NCBI GenBank assembly: GCA_016296635.1 | Contig: JAEDIZ010000023.1 | Coordinates: 1 to 24,696 of the forward strand | DNA: 24,696 nt | From: Oscillospiraceae bacterium | GTDB taxonomy: Bacteria; Bacillota; Clostridia; Oscillospirales; Oscillospiraceae | Direction: 5' to 3' | Shown here: positions 1 through 7,467 of the stretch, in pieces | How the letters are laid out: each line of letters opens with the position of its first letter | Position numbering within the stretch: position 1 is the first letter of the stretch | The notes under the pieces: model-generated | Database searches by the model: none | Seen by the model: only the letters and a program-made list of their open reading frames with translations | Told to the model about the DNA's origin: nothing | Made by a program: the position numbers and the translations under genes

Positions 1-179
1 GCAACCGAGTAAAAGTTACCGTTCGTTTCCGCGGCCGTGAGATGGCGCACACCTCGCTGGGTGAAGAACTGCTGACAAAGTTCGGCGATGATTGCAGCGA
101 GATTGCCGTTGTAGCCAAGGACGCCAAGCTCGAAGGACGCAATATGTCCATGTTCCTCAGTCCCAAAAATTCCAAATAA
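1..179 (+). CDS. infC: Translation initiation factor IF-3, C-terminal end (5' truncated by window)
   Basis: The reading frame beginning at base 3 runs 58 codons to a TAA at 177-179. It contains the IF-3 C-terminal signature VKVTVRFRGREMAHTSLG followed by a short basic end (SPKNSK). IF-3 binds the 30S subunit, monitors the start codon and initiator tRNA and keeps subunits apart. The gene lies 30 bases ahead of rpmI and then rplT, the universal infC-rpmI-rplT operon, which in many bacteria is autoregulated by L20 or by an upstream leader; that leader is outside the window. The start and the N-terminal domain are missing only because the window starts here. Confidence 0.95.
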   Translation, partial: NRVKVTVRFRGREMAHTSLGEELLTKFGDDCSEIAVVAKDAKLEGRNMSMFLSPKNSK

Positions 180-209
180 AGAAGCAAACACACGGAAGGA
201 GTACCAACT

Positions 210-407
210 ATGCCGAAACTGAAATCCCATAGCGGCGCCAAGAAAAGATTCAACCTGACCAAGAACGGCAAGGTTAAGAGAGCGCATGCATTCAAGAGCC
301 ATATCCTCACCAAGAAGACAACCAAGCGTACCCGTAACCTGCGTAAGAACGGTTATGCTGATGTCACCGTGGAAGATATCGTGAAAAAGATGATTCCTTA
401 CAAATAA
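210..407 (+). CDS. rpmI: Large ribosomal subunit protein bL35
   Basis: A 65-residue basic protein starting MPKLKSHSGAKKRF, the conserved N-terminus of bL35, at the family's normal length. It is a component of the 50S subunit that buries in rRNA. The GGAAGGAG ribosome site at about 194-200 is well placed before the ATG at 210. It sits between infC and rplT in the same orientation with 37 bases to rplT, so it is almost certainly cotranscribed with both. Confidence 0.98.
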   Translation: MPKLKSHSGAKKRFNLTKNGKVKRAHAFKSHILTKKTTKRTRNLRKNGYADVTVEDIVKKMIPYK

Positions 408-444
408 TCGTAAGGATTGACGACACATAGGAGGATAATAAAAG

Positions 445-798
445 ATGGCTAGAGTAAAAGGCGCAATGATGACGCGCAAAAGAAGAAATAAGACCCTGAA
501 GCTCGCAAAGTCCTACTGGGGTTCCAAATCCCGTCACTTTAAGATGGCCAAGCAGGCCGTTGCAAAGTCCGGCGTATATGCTTACGTTGGCCGCAAGCTG
601 AAGAAGAGAGAGTTCCGCGCTCTGTGGATCTCCCGTATCTCTGCAGCAGTTGCTCCCTACGGTATCAACTACTCCCGTTTCATGAACGGCCTGAAGAAGG
701 CTGGTATCGAGATGAACCGCAAGGCTCTGTCCGAGCTGGCTATCGCTGATGCCGATGCTTTCAAGGTTCTCGTTGAGACCGCGAAGAAGGCTCTGTAA
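445..798 (+). CDS. rplT: Large ribosomal subunit protein bL20
   Basis: A 117-residue protein with the bL20 start MARVKGAMMTRKRRNKTLKLAK in spirit (MARVKGA then the basic helix RKRRNKTLKLAK), matching the usual length of about 117-119. bL20 binds 23S rRNA early in 50S assembly and in several bacteria represses its own operon by binding the mRNA. An AGGAGG ribosome site lies at 430-435. It is the last gene of the infC-rpmI-rplT operon, and a perfect palindrome that serves as terminator follows 15 bases after the stop. Confidence 0.98.
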   Translation: MARVKGAMMTRKRRNKTLKLAKSYWGSKSRHFKMAKQAVAKSGVYAYVGRKLKKREFRALWISRISAAVAPYGINYSRFMNGLKKAGIEMNRKALSELAIADADAFKVLVETAKKAL

Positions 799-812
799 TA
801 ACGCAAAAAATC

Positions 813-838
813 AGACCGGTGTGATTTCACACCGGTCT
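813..838 (+). terminator. Palindrome after rplT, copy 1, without T-tract
   Basis: A perfect 12-base inverted repeat (AGACCGGTGTGA / TCACACCGGTCT with TT at the centre). It sits right after rplT, but is followed by CTTCAGCTTG rather than a run of T, so by itself it is a poor intrinsic terminator. The same 27 bases, including one extra T, occur again at 1038-1064, where they are followed by T residues. The two copies flank a 198-base element. Confidence 0.6.
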
Positions 839-839
839 T

Positions 840-1037
840 CAGCTTGTCGAAAAACCTCGTAGAGTTCGCGCCCGCAGGTGCGAAGAAGTAAAATCATTTT
901 TCACGGGAGCCCCTGCTCTCGGGAAAAATACTTATCAGGATGCGAGTGTGAATTTTGTTCGCCGTTGGCGGACAAAACTTTGCGCGAGCAGACTGCAGGC
1001 TTTTTGTCAAAAAAGCCTCTGCTTTTTTGACAGTCTG
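840..1037. mobile_element. MITE-like 198-base non-coding element with inverted ends
   Basis: The left end reads CAGCTTGTCGAAAAA; the reverse complement of the right end reads CAGACTGTCAAAAAA, so the ends are imperfect inverted repeats (12 of 15 match). The element is flanked on both sides by the identical 27-base terminator palindrome (813-839 and 1038-1064). It carries internal hairpins: a perfect 12-base stem TGTCAAAAAAGC/GCTTTTTTGACA at 1005-1032, one at about 897-928 and one at 957-973. No open reading frame looks real. This architecture fits a non-autonomous miniature element or an intergenic repeat that entered the rplT terminator. Whether it moves, and whether it recurs in the genome, cannot be seen here. 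Confidence 0.55.
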
Positions 1038-1069
1038 AGACCGGTGTGATTTCACACCGGTCTTTTTTC
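1038..1069 (+). terminator. Palindrome copy 2 with T-tract: probable rplT operon terminator
   Basis: The 12-base perfect stem AGACCGGTGTGA/TCACACCGGTCT at 1038-1063 is followed by TTTTTT, a textbook intrinsic terminator on the + strand. It ends the infC-rpmI-rplT transcript about 270 bases after the rplT stop. The final codons of the convergent GNAT gene (Arg-Pro-Val-stop) lie in its right half. Confidence 0.75.
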
Positions 1070-1594
1070 ATATTCTGTGTAAAACAGAACAACATCCTTG
1101 AGCCATGCAAAAAAAGCATCATACTGCGTCTGCGTGATGGCGGGCTTTGCCATGATGCAAAGCGGCGCGGGATCTCCGCCAAGCTGATAGGGATACTGCA
1201 GATGCGGAAAGGAGTGCAGCTGCAGACCGAGCCGCTCATAAAAATGCTTTCTGCGGATGGTCACGGCATCCACCGGCGGTTCGATTTCCAAAATCAGCGG
1301 CTGCGTTCCGGAAAGAAGCTTATTCAGAATCTCAGTTCCGATGCCGCTGCCGCGAAGATCAGGACGGACGGCAAAGTTTTCAAGATATGTAAATGCCTCC
1401 GTCTGCCAATAGAAAACGGCGGCAAGCACCTCATTTTTCTCCACGGCAGCGCAGGCGAAAAACGCGCGGTTTTCCATGGCGCGCAGCTGATCGCTCCGTG
1501 TTCTGCGCTCATTGGACGGGAAGGCGCTTTCATAAAGAGAAAAGGCGGCCTCAAAATGAGGATTGGATTCCGTTGTCATTCGAATAAGCTCCAT
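1052..1594 (-). CDS. GNAT-family N-acetyltransferase
   Basis: A 180-residue protein with the acetyl-CoA-binding motif of the GNAT fold, NFAVRPDLRGSGIGTEILNKLL (Q/RxxGxG loop RGSGIG), preceded by strands typical of the family. Such enzymes move an acetyl group from acetyl-CoA to an amine; the substrate is not predictable. The ATG at 1594 is chosen because AGAGG sits nine bases upstream; an in-frame TTG at 1612 would overlap that ribosome site. The gene lies 30-50 bases after ribF on the same strand and may be read through from the nusA operon past an imperfect hairpin. Its stop codon lies inside the repeated palindrome at 1038-1063. Confidence 0.85.
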   Translation of the reverse strand: MELIRMTTESNPHFEAAFSLYESAFPSNERRTRSDQLRAMENRAFFACAAVEKNEVLAAVFYWQTEAFTYLENFAVRPDLRGSGIGTEILNKLLSGTQPLILEIEPPVDAVTIRRKHFYERLGLQLHSFPHLQYPYQLGGDPAPLCIMAKPAITQTQYDAFFAWLKDVVLFYTEYEKRPV

Positions 1595-1622
1595 GGATTT
1601 TTCCTCTGTCAAGAAAATTGAG

Positions 1623-1658
1623 AGAAACCGGCGTGACGAATGTCACACCGGTGTTTCT
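1623..1658 (-). terminator. Hairpin overlapping the end of ribF
   Basis: An imperfect inverted repeat, AGAAACACCGGTGTGAC / GTCACGCCGGTTTCT on the minus strand, with a four-base loop and a two-base bulge. The ribF stop codon (TGA at 1643-1645) is inside the left arm. Downstream on the minus strand the sequence is moderately T-rich (CTCAATTTTCTT), so it could attenuate rather than fully stop transcription before the GNAT gene. It shares the core ACCGGTGTGA with the palindromes at 813-838 and 1038-1063. Confidence 0.5.
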
Positions 1659-2377
1659 GTATCTATGCGATTGATGAAAAATACGGAAAAGGCCGGGGCG
1701 CTGATCGGTTCCGGCAGGATTATGCGGCCGTTTCGGATCGAAACAACTGCGGACTTTCTGTAGATTTCTGCTTCATAGGTTCCGTCCGGCGGTAGAAGAA
1801 TGCCGGGCTGGGTGTTCAGTACACCGCTTTCTGCGAAGCCGGAGATCAGATACGAATGACCCAAAAGCCCGCAAGCTGTCTGCAGATCGCCCTGCAGAAG
1901 ATATTGCCGGATCAGCGTAGAGCTGACCACCTGCTCATGCAGGCAGACCTTACCGATCACATCGCAGCCGATGCCGCGCTCGCGGCAGGCATTTTGCAGA
2001 AGTTCTGCCGTGCCTTCGCCGCGGAAGCCGAAGCGGAAATCATGACCGCAGACCAGATGGCAGGCGTAAAGCTCACCAATCAGATAATCGTCTAAAAACC
2101 GCTGCCACGGCATGCTCATAAGGGGTTTATCGAAATGTGCGATGATCAGCTCATCGATGCCGTAAAGGCTCTGCATCAGCATCCGGCGGTCGTCTGCTGT
2201 ACTCAGAAGCGGCACGCTTTGATTGCCGACCAGGCTCATGGGATGCGCGTCAAAGGTCAGCGCGCAGGCTGAGATGCCGAGCCGGTCGGCCTCCTGCCGC
2301 GTTTTGCGAAGCAAAGCGCCGTGACCGATATGTACGCCGTCAAAAAAGCCCAGTGCCAGTACGCGGGAATCCTCCAC
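1643..2377 (-). CDS. ribF: RibF-type FAD synthetase lacking a recognisable riboflavin kinase domain
   Basis: The N-terminal nucleotidylyltransferase half is intact: GFFDGVHIGHGALL (ATP-binding HxGH), TFDAHPM, GHDFRFGFRGEG and VSSTLIRQYLLQGD, followed by the linker ACGLLGHSYLISG. This domain adenylylates FMN to FAD. In a normal bifunctional RibF of about 310 residues the next segment is the flavokinase barrel with a GRxxGFPTAN motif and a catalytic Glu. Here only about 60 residues follow and that motif is absent; total length is 244. The GTG start at 2377 has GAGGT seven bases upstream, overlapping the end of truB, four bases away. The gene is last in the nusA-infB-truB operon. FAD synthetase activity is likely; kinase activity is unlikely. 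Confidence 0.88.
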   Translation of the reverse strand: MEDSRVLALGFFDGVHIGHGALLRKTRQEADRLGISACALTFDAHPMSLVGNQSVPLLSTADDRRMLMQSLYGIDELIIAHFDKPLMSMPWQRFLDDYLIGELYACHLVCGHDFRFGFRGEGTAELLQNACRERGIGCDVIGKVCLHEQVVSSTLIRQYLLQGDLQTACGLLGHSYLISGFAESGVLNTQPGILLPPDGTYEAEIYRKSAVVSIRNGRIILPEPISAPAFSVFFINRIDTETPV

Positions 2378-2380
2378 TTT

Positions 2381-3256
2381 CTATACCTCGAAAAAACTTT
2401 TGATTGTTGTGAGCGTGTTCTTTGAAACTTCGCCCAGCAGAAGAAATTCGCCGTCCTCTGCAAAGACACGGTAGGTGCCGTCCTTGAACTGCCAGTCGCG
2501 GACTTCAGCGCCGTGCCGCAGCTTTTCCGCCTGCGCCATGGCGACGATCAAAACGGGATAGGCAGAAAACAGCGCATCCACCGGCATGAGCAGCTGACAC
2601 GGATCGTTTTCCTTTGCAAATTCCAGAAGCTGCGACAGAGTGACGGACTGCGCCAGCGTAAACTGTCCGGCCTGCGTGCGGCGTAGACTTGCCATGCAGC
2701 CGCCGCAGCCGAGAAGCTGACCAAGATCGTGGCAGAGGGTGCGGATGTAGGTGCCCTTGGAGCATTTGATGCGCAGCTCCGCGTCATTGCCGTTTCTTGA
2801 CAGAACCTCGAGAGCAAAAATCGTAATGGTTCGCGGCTTTCGTTCCACATCCTGTCCCTTACGGGCCAGCTCGTAGAGCTTTTTGCCGTTCACTTTGATG
2901 GCGGAATACATGGGCGGCAGCTGAGAAATCTCTCCCGTCAGCTGACGGCAGGCAGCCTGAAGCTGCTCATCCGATACGTGAACTTCATTTTCTTCCACTA
3001 CCTCGCCGGTGGTGTCCTGCGTGTTGGTGACGGTGCCGAGCCTGAGCGTAGCTACGTATTCCTTTTCCGCGGACTCGAAAAATTCCACGCCGCGGGTGGC
3101 TCTTCCCACGAAAACGGGAAGAACGCCGGTCGCCATGGGGTCAAGTGTGCCGCCGTGACCGATGCGGCGCTCATGAAAAACGCCGCGCAGCTTTGCGGTC
3201 ACATCCTGACTTGTCCAGTCGGCGGGCTTATCAATGATGATGATTCCGTTTGCCAT
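2381..3256 (-). CDS. truB: tRNA pseudouridine(55) synthase TruB
   Basis: Makes pseudouridine 55 in the T-loop of tRNA. The catalytic motif RIGHGGTLDPMATGVL carries the nucleophilic Asp at about residue 39, and KGTYIRTLCHDLG and the N-terminal GIIIIDKPADWTS are also family hallmarks. The ATG at 3256 gives 291 residues, normal for the family; a longer in-frame reading upstream has no family sequence and overlaps nrnA. GGAG lies seven bases ahead of the ATG, which follows the nrnA stop by one base, indicating translational coupling. The C-terminal part (about residues 230-290) is the RNA-binding extension. Confidence 0.96.
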   Translation of the reverse strand: MANGIIIIDKPADWTSQDVTAKLRGVFHERRIGHGGTLDPMATGVLPVFVGRATRGVEFFESAEKEYVATLRLGTVTNTQDTTGEVVEENEVHVSDEQLQAACRQLTGEISQLPPMYSAIKVNGKKLYELARKGQDVERKPRTITIFALEVLSRNGNDAELRIKCSKGTYIRTLCHDLGQLLGCGGCMASLRRTQAGQFTLAQSVTLSQLLEFAKENDPCQLLMPVDALFSAYPVLIVAMAQAEKLRHGAEVRDWQFKDGTYRVFAEDGEFLLLGEVSKNTLTTIKSFFEV

Positions 3257-3257
3257 A

Positions 3258-4205
3258 TTACAGCTCCAGACCGCTTTCGCGCAGCACACGAAGAATCTCT
3301 GCTTTCGCACATTCAATGCCGCCGGGCACGCTGGCGCCTGCCGCGCCGGCATGGCCGCCGCCTCCGAGCTTCGCGCAGAAATCGGCGGCGCTGTAACCAA
3401 GACCCGTGCGCACGGAAATCTTTCCGGTGTTATTTTCAACCTCGCGGATCATGATGCCGATCTCTACACCTTCCACGCTGCGGGCAAAACCGGAGATGGA
3501 ATCAATGTCGTCCTCACAGATGGAAATCTCTTCCAGCCAGCTTTTCGGCAGTACGCAAAGGCCGACAAGGCCGTTTGCGTAGAATTCCATGTTTTCTGTC
3601 AGCCTTGCCTCCAGCTTCAGCCGGGCGAGACTGCGGGTATCGAAGAAAACACGGTTGATGGGGGCGATGACTGCACCGGCTTCTACCAGCTCCGCTGCCG
3701 TGTGCAGCGTGTTTGCCGTCACGTTGGCATATTTGAAGCAGCCGGTATCGGTGGAAAGGGCAACATAGAGCGCCTCTGCCATGGCTTTGTCAAGGACAAC
3801 GCCCAGTTCACGGATGATCGCATAAATGATTTCGCCGCAGGCAGCCTTGTCCGCTTCCACCAGCTTTTCACAGGGCAGAGAATTGCCGCCGTGATGGTCG
3901 ATGGAAAGGACCGGCAGAAGGCCGAGCCGGACTGCGTCAAAGCTCAAAAGCGACTCGGATGCAATATCCACGGCCACAATGAACGCGTTTTCCGGAAGTG
4001 TCTTGCAGACAAGACCTTCCAGAAACGGCGCAAAGCGCGGCGTGAACTGTTCATTTTCCAGGACAAAGGCGATTTTGCCCAGCGCACGCAGCGCACGGCA
4101 GAGGGACGCCGCCGAGCCGATGGTGTCTCCGTCGGGACGGCGGTGAGTCAGAATGACGAAATTGTTTTCTTTGCGCAGAATCGCGCAAGTCTCAGACCTC
4201 GTCAT
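3258..4205 (-). CDS. nrnA: DHH-family bifunctional oligoribonuclease / pAp phosphatase
   Basis: A 315-residue DHH/DHHA1 protein. The N-terminal DHH domain has THRRPDGDTIGS (His21, Asp25, Asp27), VAVDIA (Asp80) and SIDHHGGN (Asp103-His-His), which coordinate two Mn ions. The C-terminal DHHA1 domain ends with the substrate-binding LGGGGHAGAAG near residue 285. Relatives degrade 2-5-base RNA fragments and 3'-phosphoadenosine 5'-phosphate. The ATG at 4205 overlaps the rbfA end by 14 bases and has GAGGA nine bases upstream; the upstream extension is an out-of-frame shadow of rbfA. Its place between rbfA and truB is conserved in Firmicutes. Some members of this family act on pGpG or c-di-AMP breakdown products instead. 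Confidence 0.93.
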   Translation of the reverse strand: MTRSETCAILRKENNFVILTHRRPDGDTIGSAASLCRALRALGKIAFVLENEQFTPRFAPFLEGLVCKTLPENAFIVAVDIASESLLSFDAVRLGLLPVLSIDHHGGNSLPCEKLVEADKAACGEIIYAIIRELGVVLDKAMAEALYVALSTDTGCFKYANVTANTLHTAAELVEAGAVIAPINRVFFDTRSLARLKLEARLTENMEFYANGLVGLCVLPKSWLEEISICEDDIDSISGFARSVEGVEIGIMIREVENNTGKISVRTGLGYSAADFCAKLGGGGHAGAAGASVPGGIECAKAEILRVLRESGLEL

Positions 4206-4563
4206 GGCTTTCGTCCTCGTCTTTGGGGATGTTGAGCTTGCTGAGAAGGTCAAACATGTGCGCGCCGTATTTGAGCGAGTCGTCCAGCTCAAATACCAGC
4301 TCCGGCGTATAGCGAAGCTGCAGCCTTGCGCCCAGTTCCCGACGCAGCCAGCCGCCTGCGGACTTTAAGCCCTTGATGGCGTCGGCGCTGCGGTCTTCTT
4401 CCAGCACGCTGATATAGATCTTACTGTAACGCAGGTCGGTGGTGGTATCCACACGGGTGATGGAGATCATGGTCTGCACACGCGGATCCTTGAGCGAGCG
4501 GATCAGCTCCGCCAGCTCTCTCTGAATCTCCTCATTGATCCTGCCGATTCGATTGGATGCCAT
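4192..4563 (-). CDS. rbfA: 30S ribosome-binding factor RbfA
   Basis: A 123-residue protein with the KH-like fold signature of RbfA: NRIGRINEEIQRELAELI at the start, then DPRVQTMISITRVDTTTDLRY and ISVLE. It helps mature the 16S rRNA 5' end and is important in cold adaptation. AAGGAGG lies seven bases before the ATG. The acidic C-terminal tail (EDESHDEV) overlaps the start of nrnA by 14 bases. It follows infB by 36 bases, as in most bacteria. Confidence 0.96.
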   Translation of the reverse strand: MASNRIGRINEEIQRELAELIRSLKDPRVQTMISITRVDTTTDLRYSKIYISVLEEDRSADAIKGLKSAGGWLRRELGARLQLRYTPELVFELDDSLKYGAHMFDLLSKLNIPKDEDESHDEV

Positions 4564-4599
4564 AAAAAGCCTCCTTATGGGTGATAACCGGGAAGACGA

Positions 4600-7035
4600 T
4601 CAGTCGGGAAGAATCTGCTCCATGATGAAGCATTCGAAGACGTCGCCTTCTTTGATGTCGTTGAATTTTTCGATGGAAGTACCGCATTCATAGCCGGCGG
4701 AAACTTCCTTGACGGAATCCTTGAAGCGCTGCAGGGAGCCTAGCTTGCCTTCGTGGATAACGATGTTGTCACGCAGCACACGCACGGAGGAATCTCTCGT
4801 GATTTTGCCGTCCTTGACATAGCAGCCTGCGATGGTGCCGATGGCGGAGACCTTGTAGGTCTGACGGACTTCTGCGTGGCCGATGATGGACTCGCGGAAC
4901 TTGGGCGCCAGCATACCCTTCATAGCGTCGGTGATTTCGTTGATGGCGTCATAGATGACACGGTACATCCGCATATCGACCTTGTCGCGCTTGGCGGCGG
5001 CCTGTGCCAGCTCGTTCGGACGGACGTTGAAGCCGATGATGATGGCGCCGGAGGTGGAAGCCAGCAGGATATCGGATTCGTTGATGGCGCCGACGCCTGC
5101 ATGGATGACACGGACGCGGACTTCTTCGTTGGTGAGCTTTTCCAGAGATGCCTTGACTGCTTCTGCAGAGCCCTGCACGTCTGCCTTGACGATGAGGTTG
5201 AGTTCCTTCATTTCGCCTTCCTGCAGCTTGGAGAACAGGCTCTCGAGAGTGACCTTCTGATTGAGCTTATTGGCATCATCCTTGATCTTCTGCTTGCGCT
5301 GCTCGACCAGCTGACGGGCCATACGCTCGTCGGAAACGGCGCTGAATTCATCGCCGGGAGCGGGAACTTCCGCAAGACCGGTGATCTCAACAGGGACGGA
5401 GGGACCGGCGTCCTTGACTTCCAGACCCTTGTCGTTGGTCATGACACGGACACGGCCGACAGCGGTGCCCGCAATGATGAGGTCGCCCTGATGCAGCGTA
5501 CCGTTCTGTACGAGAAGGGTAGCGATGGGGCCGCGGTTCTTATCCAGTCTTGCTTCGATGACGGTACCCTTGCCTGCACGGTTCGGGTTAGCCTTCAGCT
5601 CTTCCACTTCTGCCGTCAGAATGACGGTTTCCAGCAGTTCGTCGATGCCCATGCCGGTCTTGGCGGAGATGCGGCAGACTTCAGTTTCGCCGCCCCATTC
5701 TGCCGGAGTCAGACCGTGCTCGGTCAGCTGGGTCAGGATGCGGTCGGGGTTGGCACCGTAAAGATCCATCTTGTTGACGGCAACGATGATGGGGATTTGC
5801 GCTGCCTTTGCATGGTTGATGGCCTCAATGGTCTGCGGCATGATACCGTCGTTGGCAGCGACAACGAGGATGGCGATGTCGGTGCACATGGCGCCTCTGG
5901 CGCGCATTTCGGTAAATGCGGCATGGCCCGGGGTATCAAGGAAGGTGATGGGCTGATCGTTGATTTTAACAGTATATGCACCGATGTGCTGCGTAATACC
6001 GCCAGCCTCGCCGGCTGCGACCTTTGCGTTCCGCACATAGTCCAGCAGGGAAGTCTTGCCGTGGTCAACGTGACCCATGACAACGACAACGGGGGGACGG
6101 GTGATGAGTTCGTCTGCGGTATCCTCGTGATCGTCGAACAGACGCTCTTCGATAGTGACAACAACTTCACGCTCAACCTTGCAGCCGAGTTCCACGGCGA
6201 CAAATTCTGCGGTGTCGAAGTCGATGGTCTGGTTGACGGAGGCCATGACGCCGTTTTTCAGCAGGCACTTGATGACTTCTGCTGCGGTTTTCTTCATGCG
6301 GGAAGCCAGCTCGCCGACGGTGATCTCATCGGGAATCTTGACGACCAGCTGTGCTTTCTTGGCGATTTCAAGCTGCAGTCTGCGCATCTTCTCCTGCTCC
6401 TCGGAGCGATTCTTGGTGCCGAACTTCTTGGCCTGCTGCTTTTTGTTCTTGTTGCCGATCTTCTGCTTGCCGCCGGAATAGTTCTGCACGCGCTCGGAAA
6501 CAAGGGAGTCTACGCGGTCATCATAGCGGTCAGCATTGACGGTAACGGCGCTGGTGTCGATGACACGGCGCTCACGCTTGCGTTCGGGCTGGACAGGCTT
6601 GTTTTCATGCTTCGGCTGCTGCTGAACGGGTGCGGCAGACTGCTGCGGACGCTGCTGCTGCGCAGGTTTTGCTGTGGGATTATTCTGCTGCGGACGCTGC
6701 TGTTGCTGGGCAGGCTTTGCAGCCGGCGCAGCGTTCTGCTGCGGCTGGGGCTTTGCCTCCTGCTTTGCGCTCTGCGGCTTTTCTGCCGGAGCGGCAGGCT
6801 CTGCAGCGGGAGCGGGTTCAGTCTTGTTTGCAGCGGCGAACACCTGCTCCAGAGAGTCAATCTGATTGACCTGGGTAATATAGTCAAAGATCACATTGAG
6901 CTGATCTTCCGTCAGATTCTGGGAGCTGCTCTTCGGCTTATCATAAAATTTCGATACAATCTCAATCAGGTTCTTGGCCGGCATTTTGAAATCGTCGGCG
7001 ACATCCTTAATCTTCTGTTTCACTTCAATACTCAA
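4600..7035 (-). CDS. infB: Translation initiation factor IF-2
   Basis: GTPase that brings fMet-tRNA to the 30S subunit and promotes subunit joining. An IF2_N segment (ELASRMKKTAAEVIKCLLKNG) precedes the G domain with G1 GHVDHGKT, G3 DTPGH and G4 NKMD, then the beta-barrel and C-terminal tRNA-binding domains ending in DVFECFIMEQILPD. Between residues about 70 and 155 lies a low-complexity linker rich in Ala, Gln and Pro, then a basic stretch (GGKQKIGNKNKKQQAKKFG). The TTG at 7035 is preferred because GGAGGTG sits six bases upstream; a GTG at 7044 would fall inside that ribosome site. This gives 811 residues. Its position after ylxQ and before rbfA is the classical nusA operon. Confidence 0.97.
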   Translation of the reverse strand: MSIEVKQKIKDVADDFKMPAKNLIEIVSKFYDKPKSSSQNLTEDQLNVIFDYITQVNQIDSLEQVFAAANKTEPAPAAEPAAPAEKPQSAKQEAKPQPQQNAAPAAKPAQQQQRPQQNNPTAKPAQQQRPQQSAAPVQQQPKHENKPVQPERKRERRVIDTSAVTVNADRYDDRVDSLVSERVQNYSGGKQKIGNKNKKQQAKKFGTKNRSEEQEKMRRLQLEIAKKAQLVVKIPDEITVGELASRMKKTAAEVIKCLLKNGVMASVNQTIDFDTAEFVAVELGCKVEREVVVTIEERLFDDHEDTADELITRPPVVVVMGHVDHGKTSLLDYVRNAKVAAGEAGGITQHIGAYTVKINDQPITFLDTPGHAAFTEMRARGAMCTDIAILVVAANDGIMPQTIEAINHAKAAQIPIIVAVNKMDLYGANPDRILTQLTEHGLTPAEWGGETEVCRISAKTGMGIDELLETVILTAEVEELKANPNRAGKGTVIEARLDKNRGPIATLLVQNGTLHQGDLIIAGTAVGRVRVMTNDKGLEVKDAGPSVPVEITGLAEVPAPGDEFSAVSDERMARQLVEQRKQKIKDDANKLNQKVTLESLFSKLQEGEMKELNLIVKADVQGSAEAVKASLEKLTNEEVRVRVIHAGVGAINESDILLASTSGAIIIGFNVRPNELAQAAAKRDKVDMRMYRVIYDAINEITDAMKGMLAPKFRESIIGHAEVRQTYKVSAIGTIAGCYVKDGKITRDSSVRVLRDNIVIHEGKLGSLQRFKDSVKEVSAGYECGTSIEKFNDIKEGDVFECFIMEQILPD

Positions 7036-7050
7036 TACAGCCACCTCCAG

Positions 7051-7467
7051 TTACTTTTTTCCAAACTTCACATTTTTTCTGTGCGCCTTTTCTTCCTGCC
7101 GCCGCTTTGCTACGCGCGCACATTGGCGCTCCAGCGATTCGAGAATGTCCTTATACTTTTCCGGCTCGTTGAGATCCTCCAGAAAAGCTTTTGCAAAAGC
7201 GGGATCGGTGATTGCACACAGAGCACAGGCTCCGGTGCCCAGTGCTGCGCCAAGCTCATCTTTTGTGATGGGAACGCAGACATAGGGGGGCTTTCCGGTA
7301 TGGCAGAAGGATCTGGCCCGGCGGAAGGTATGATCTCCGGCGTCTTTGGCAATGAGCAGGAGTCTGGCTTTTCCGGCTCTGCAGACGCTGCCGGCGGGCT
7401 CTTCGCCAATTTCAATGCGGCTGGCTCTTTTCGCAAGACCCAGGCGCATCAATGCATGTTCATACAT
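7051..7467 (-). CDS. L7Ae/L30e-family RNA-binding protein, YlxQ-like
   Basis: A 138-residue protein with the L7Ae-like fold: LMRLGLAKRASRIEIGEE at the N-terminus, a stretch LLLIAKDAGDHTFRRARSFC, and VPITKDELGAALG. Members bind kink-turn-like RNA. The C-terminal 35 residues are charged and basic (RRQEEKAHRKNVKFGKK), longer than the usual YlxQ of about 100 residues. The ATG overlaps the rnpM stop by a few bases, with GGAGG about ten bases ahead. YlxQ is always found between rnpM and infB in Firmicutes; its cellular role is not settled. Confidence 0.88.
   Translation of the reverse strand: MYEHALMRLGLAKRASRIEIGEEPAGSVCRAGKARLLLIAKDAGDHTFRRARSFCHTGKPPYVCVPITKDELGAALGTGACALCAITDPAFAKAFLEDLNEPEKYKDILESLERQCARVAKRRQEEKAHRKNVKFGKK

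Noticed and set aside
840..1037. The inter-palindrome element as a structured RNA such as 6S or a riboswitch
   Set aside because: No promoter seen, it lies after rplT rather than ahead of a gene, and it has inverted ends and flanking duplications better explained by a repeat element.
2381..3439. A longer TruB start at 3439
   Set aside because: The extra 61 residues are an out-of-frame reading of nrnA; the ATG at 3256 has the ribosome site and the conserved N-terminus.
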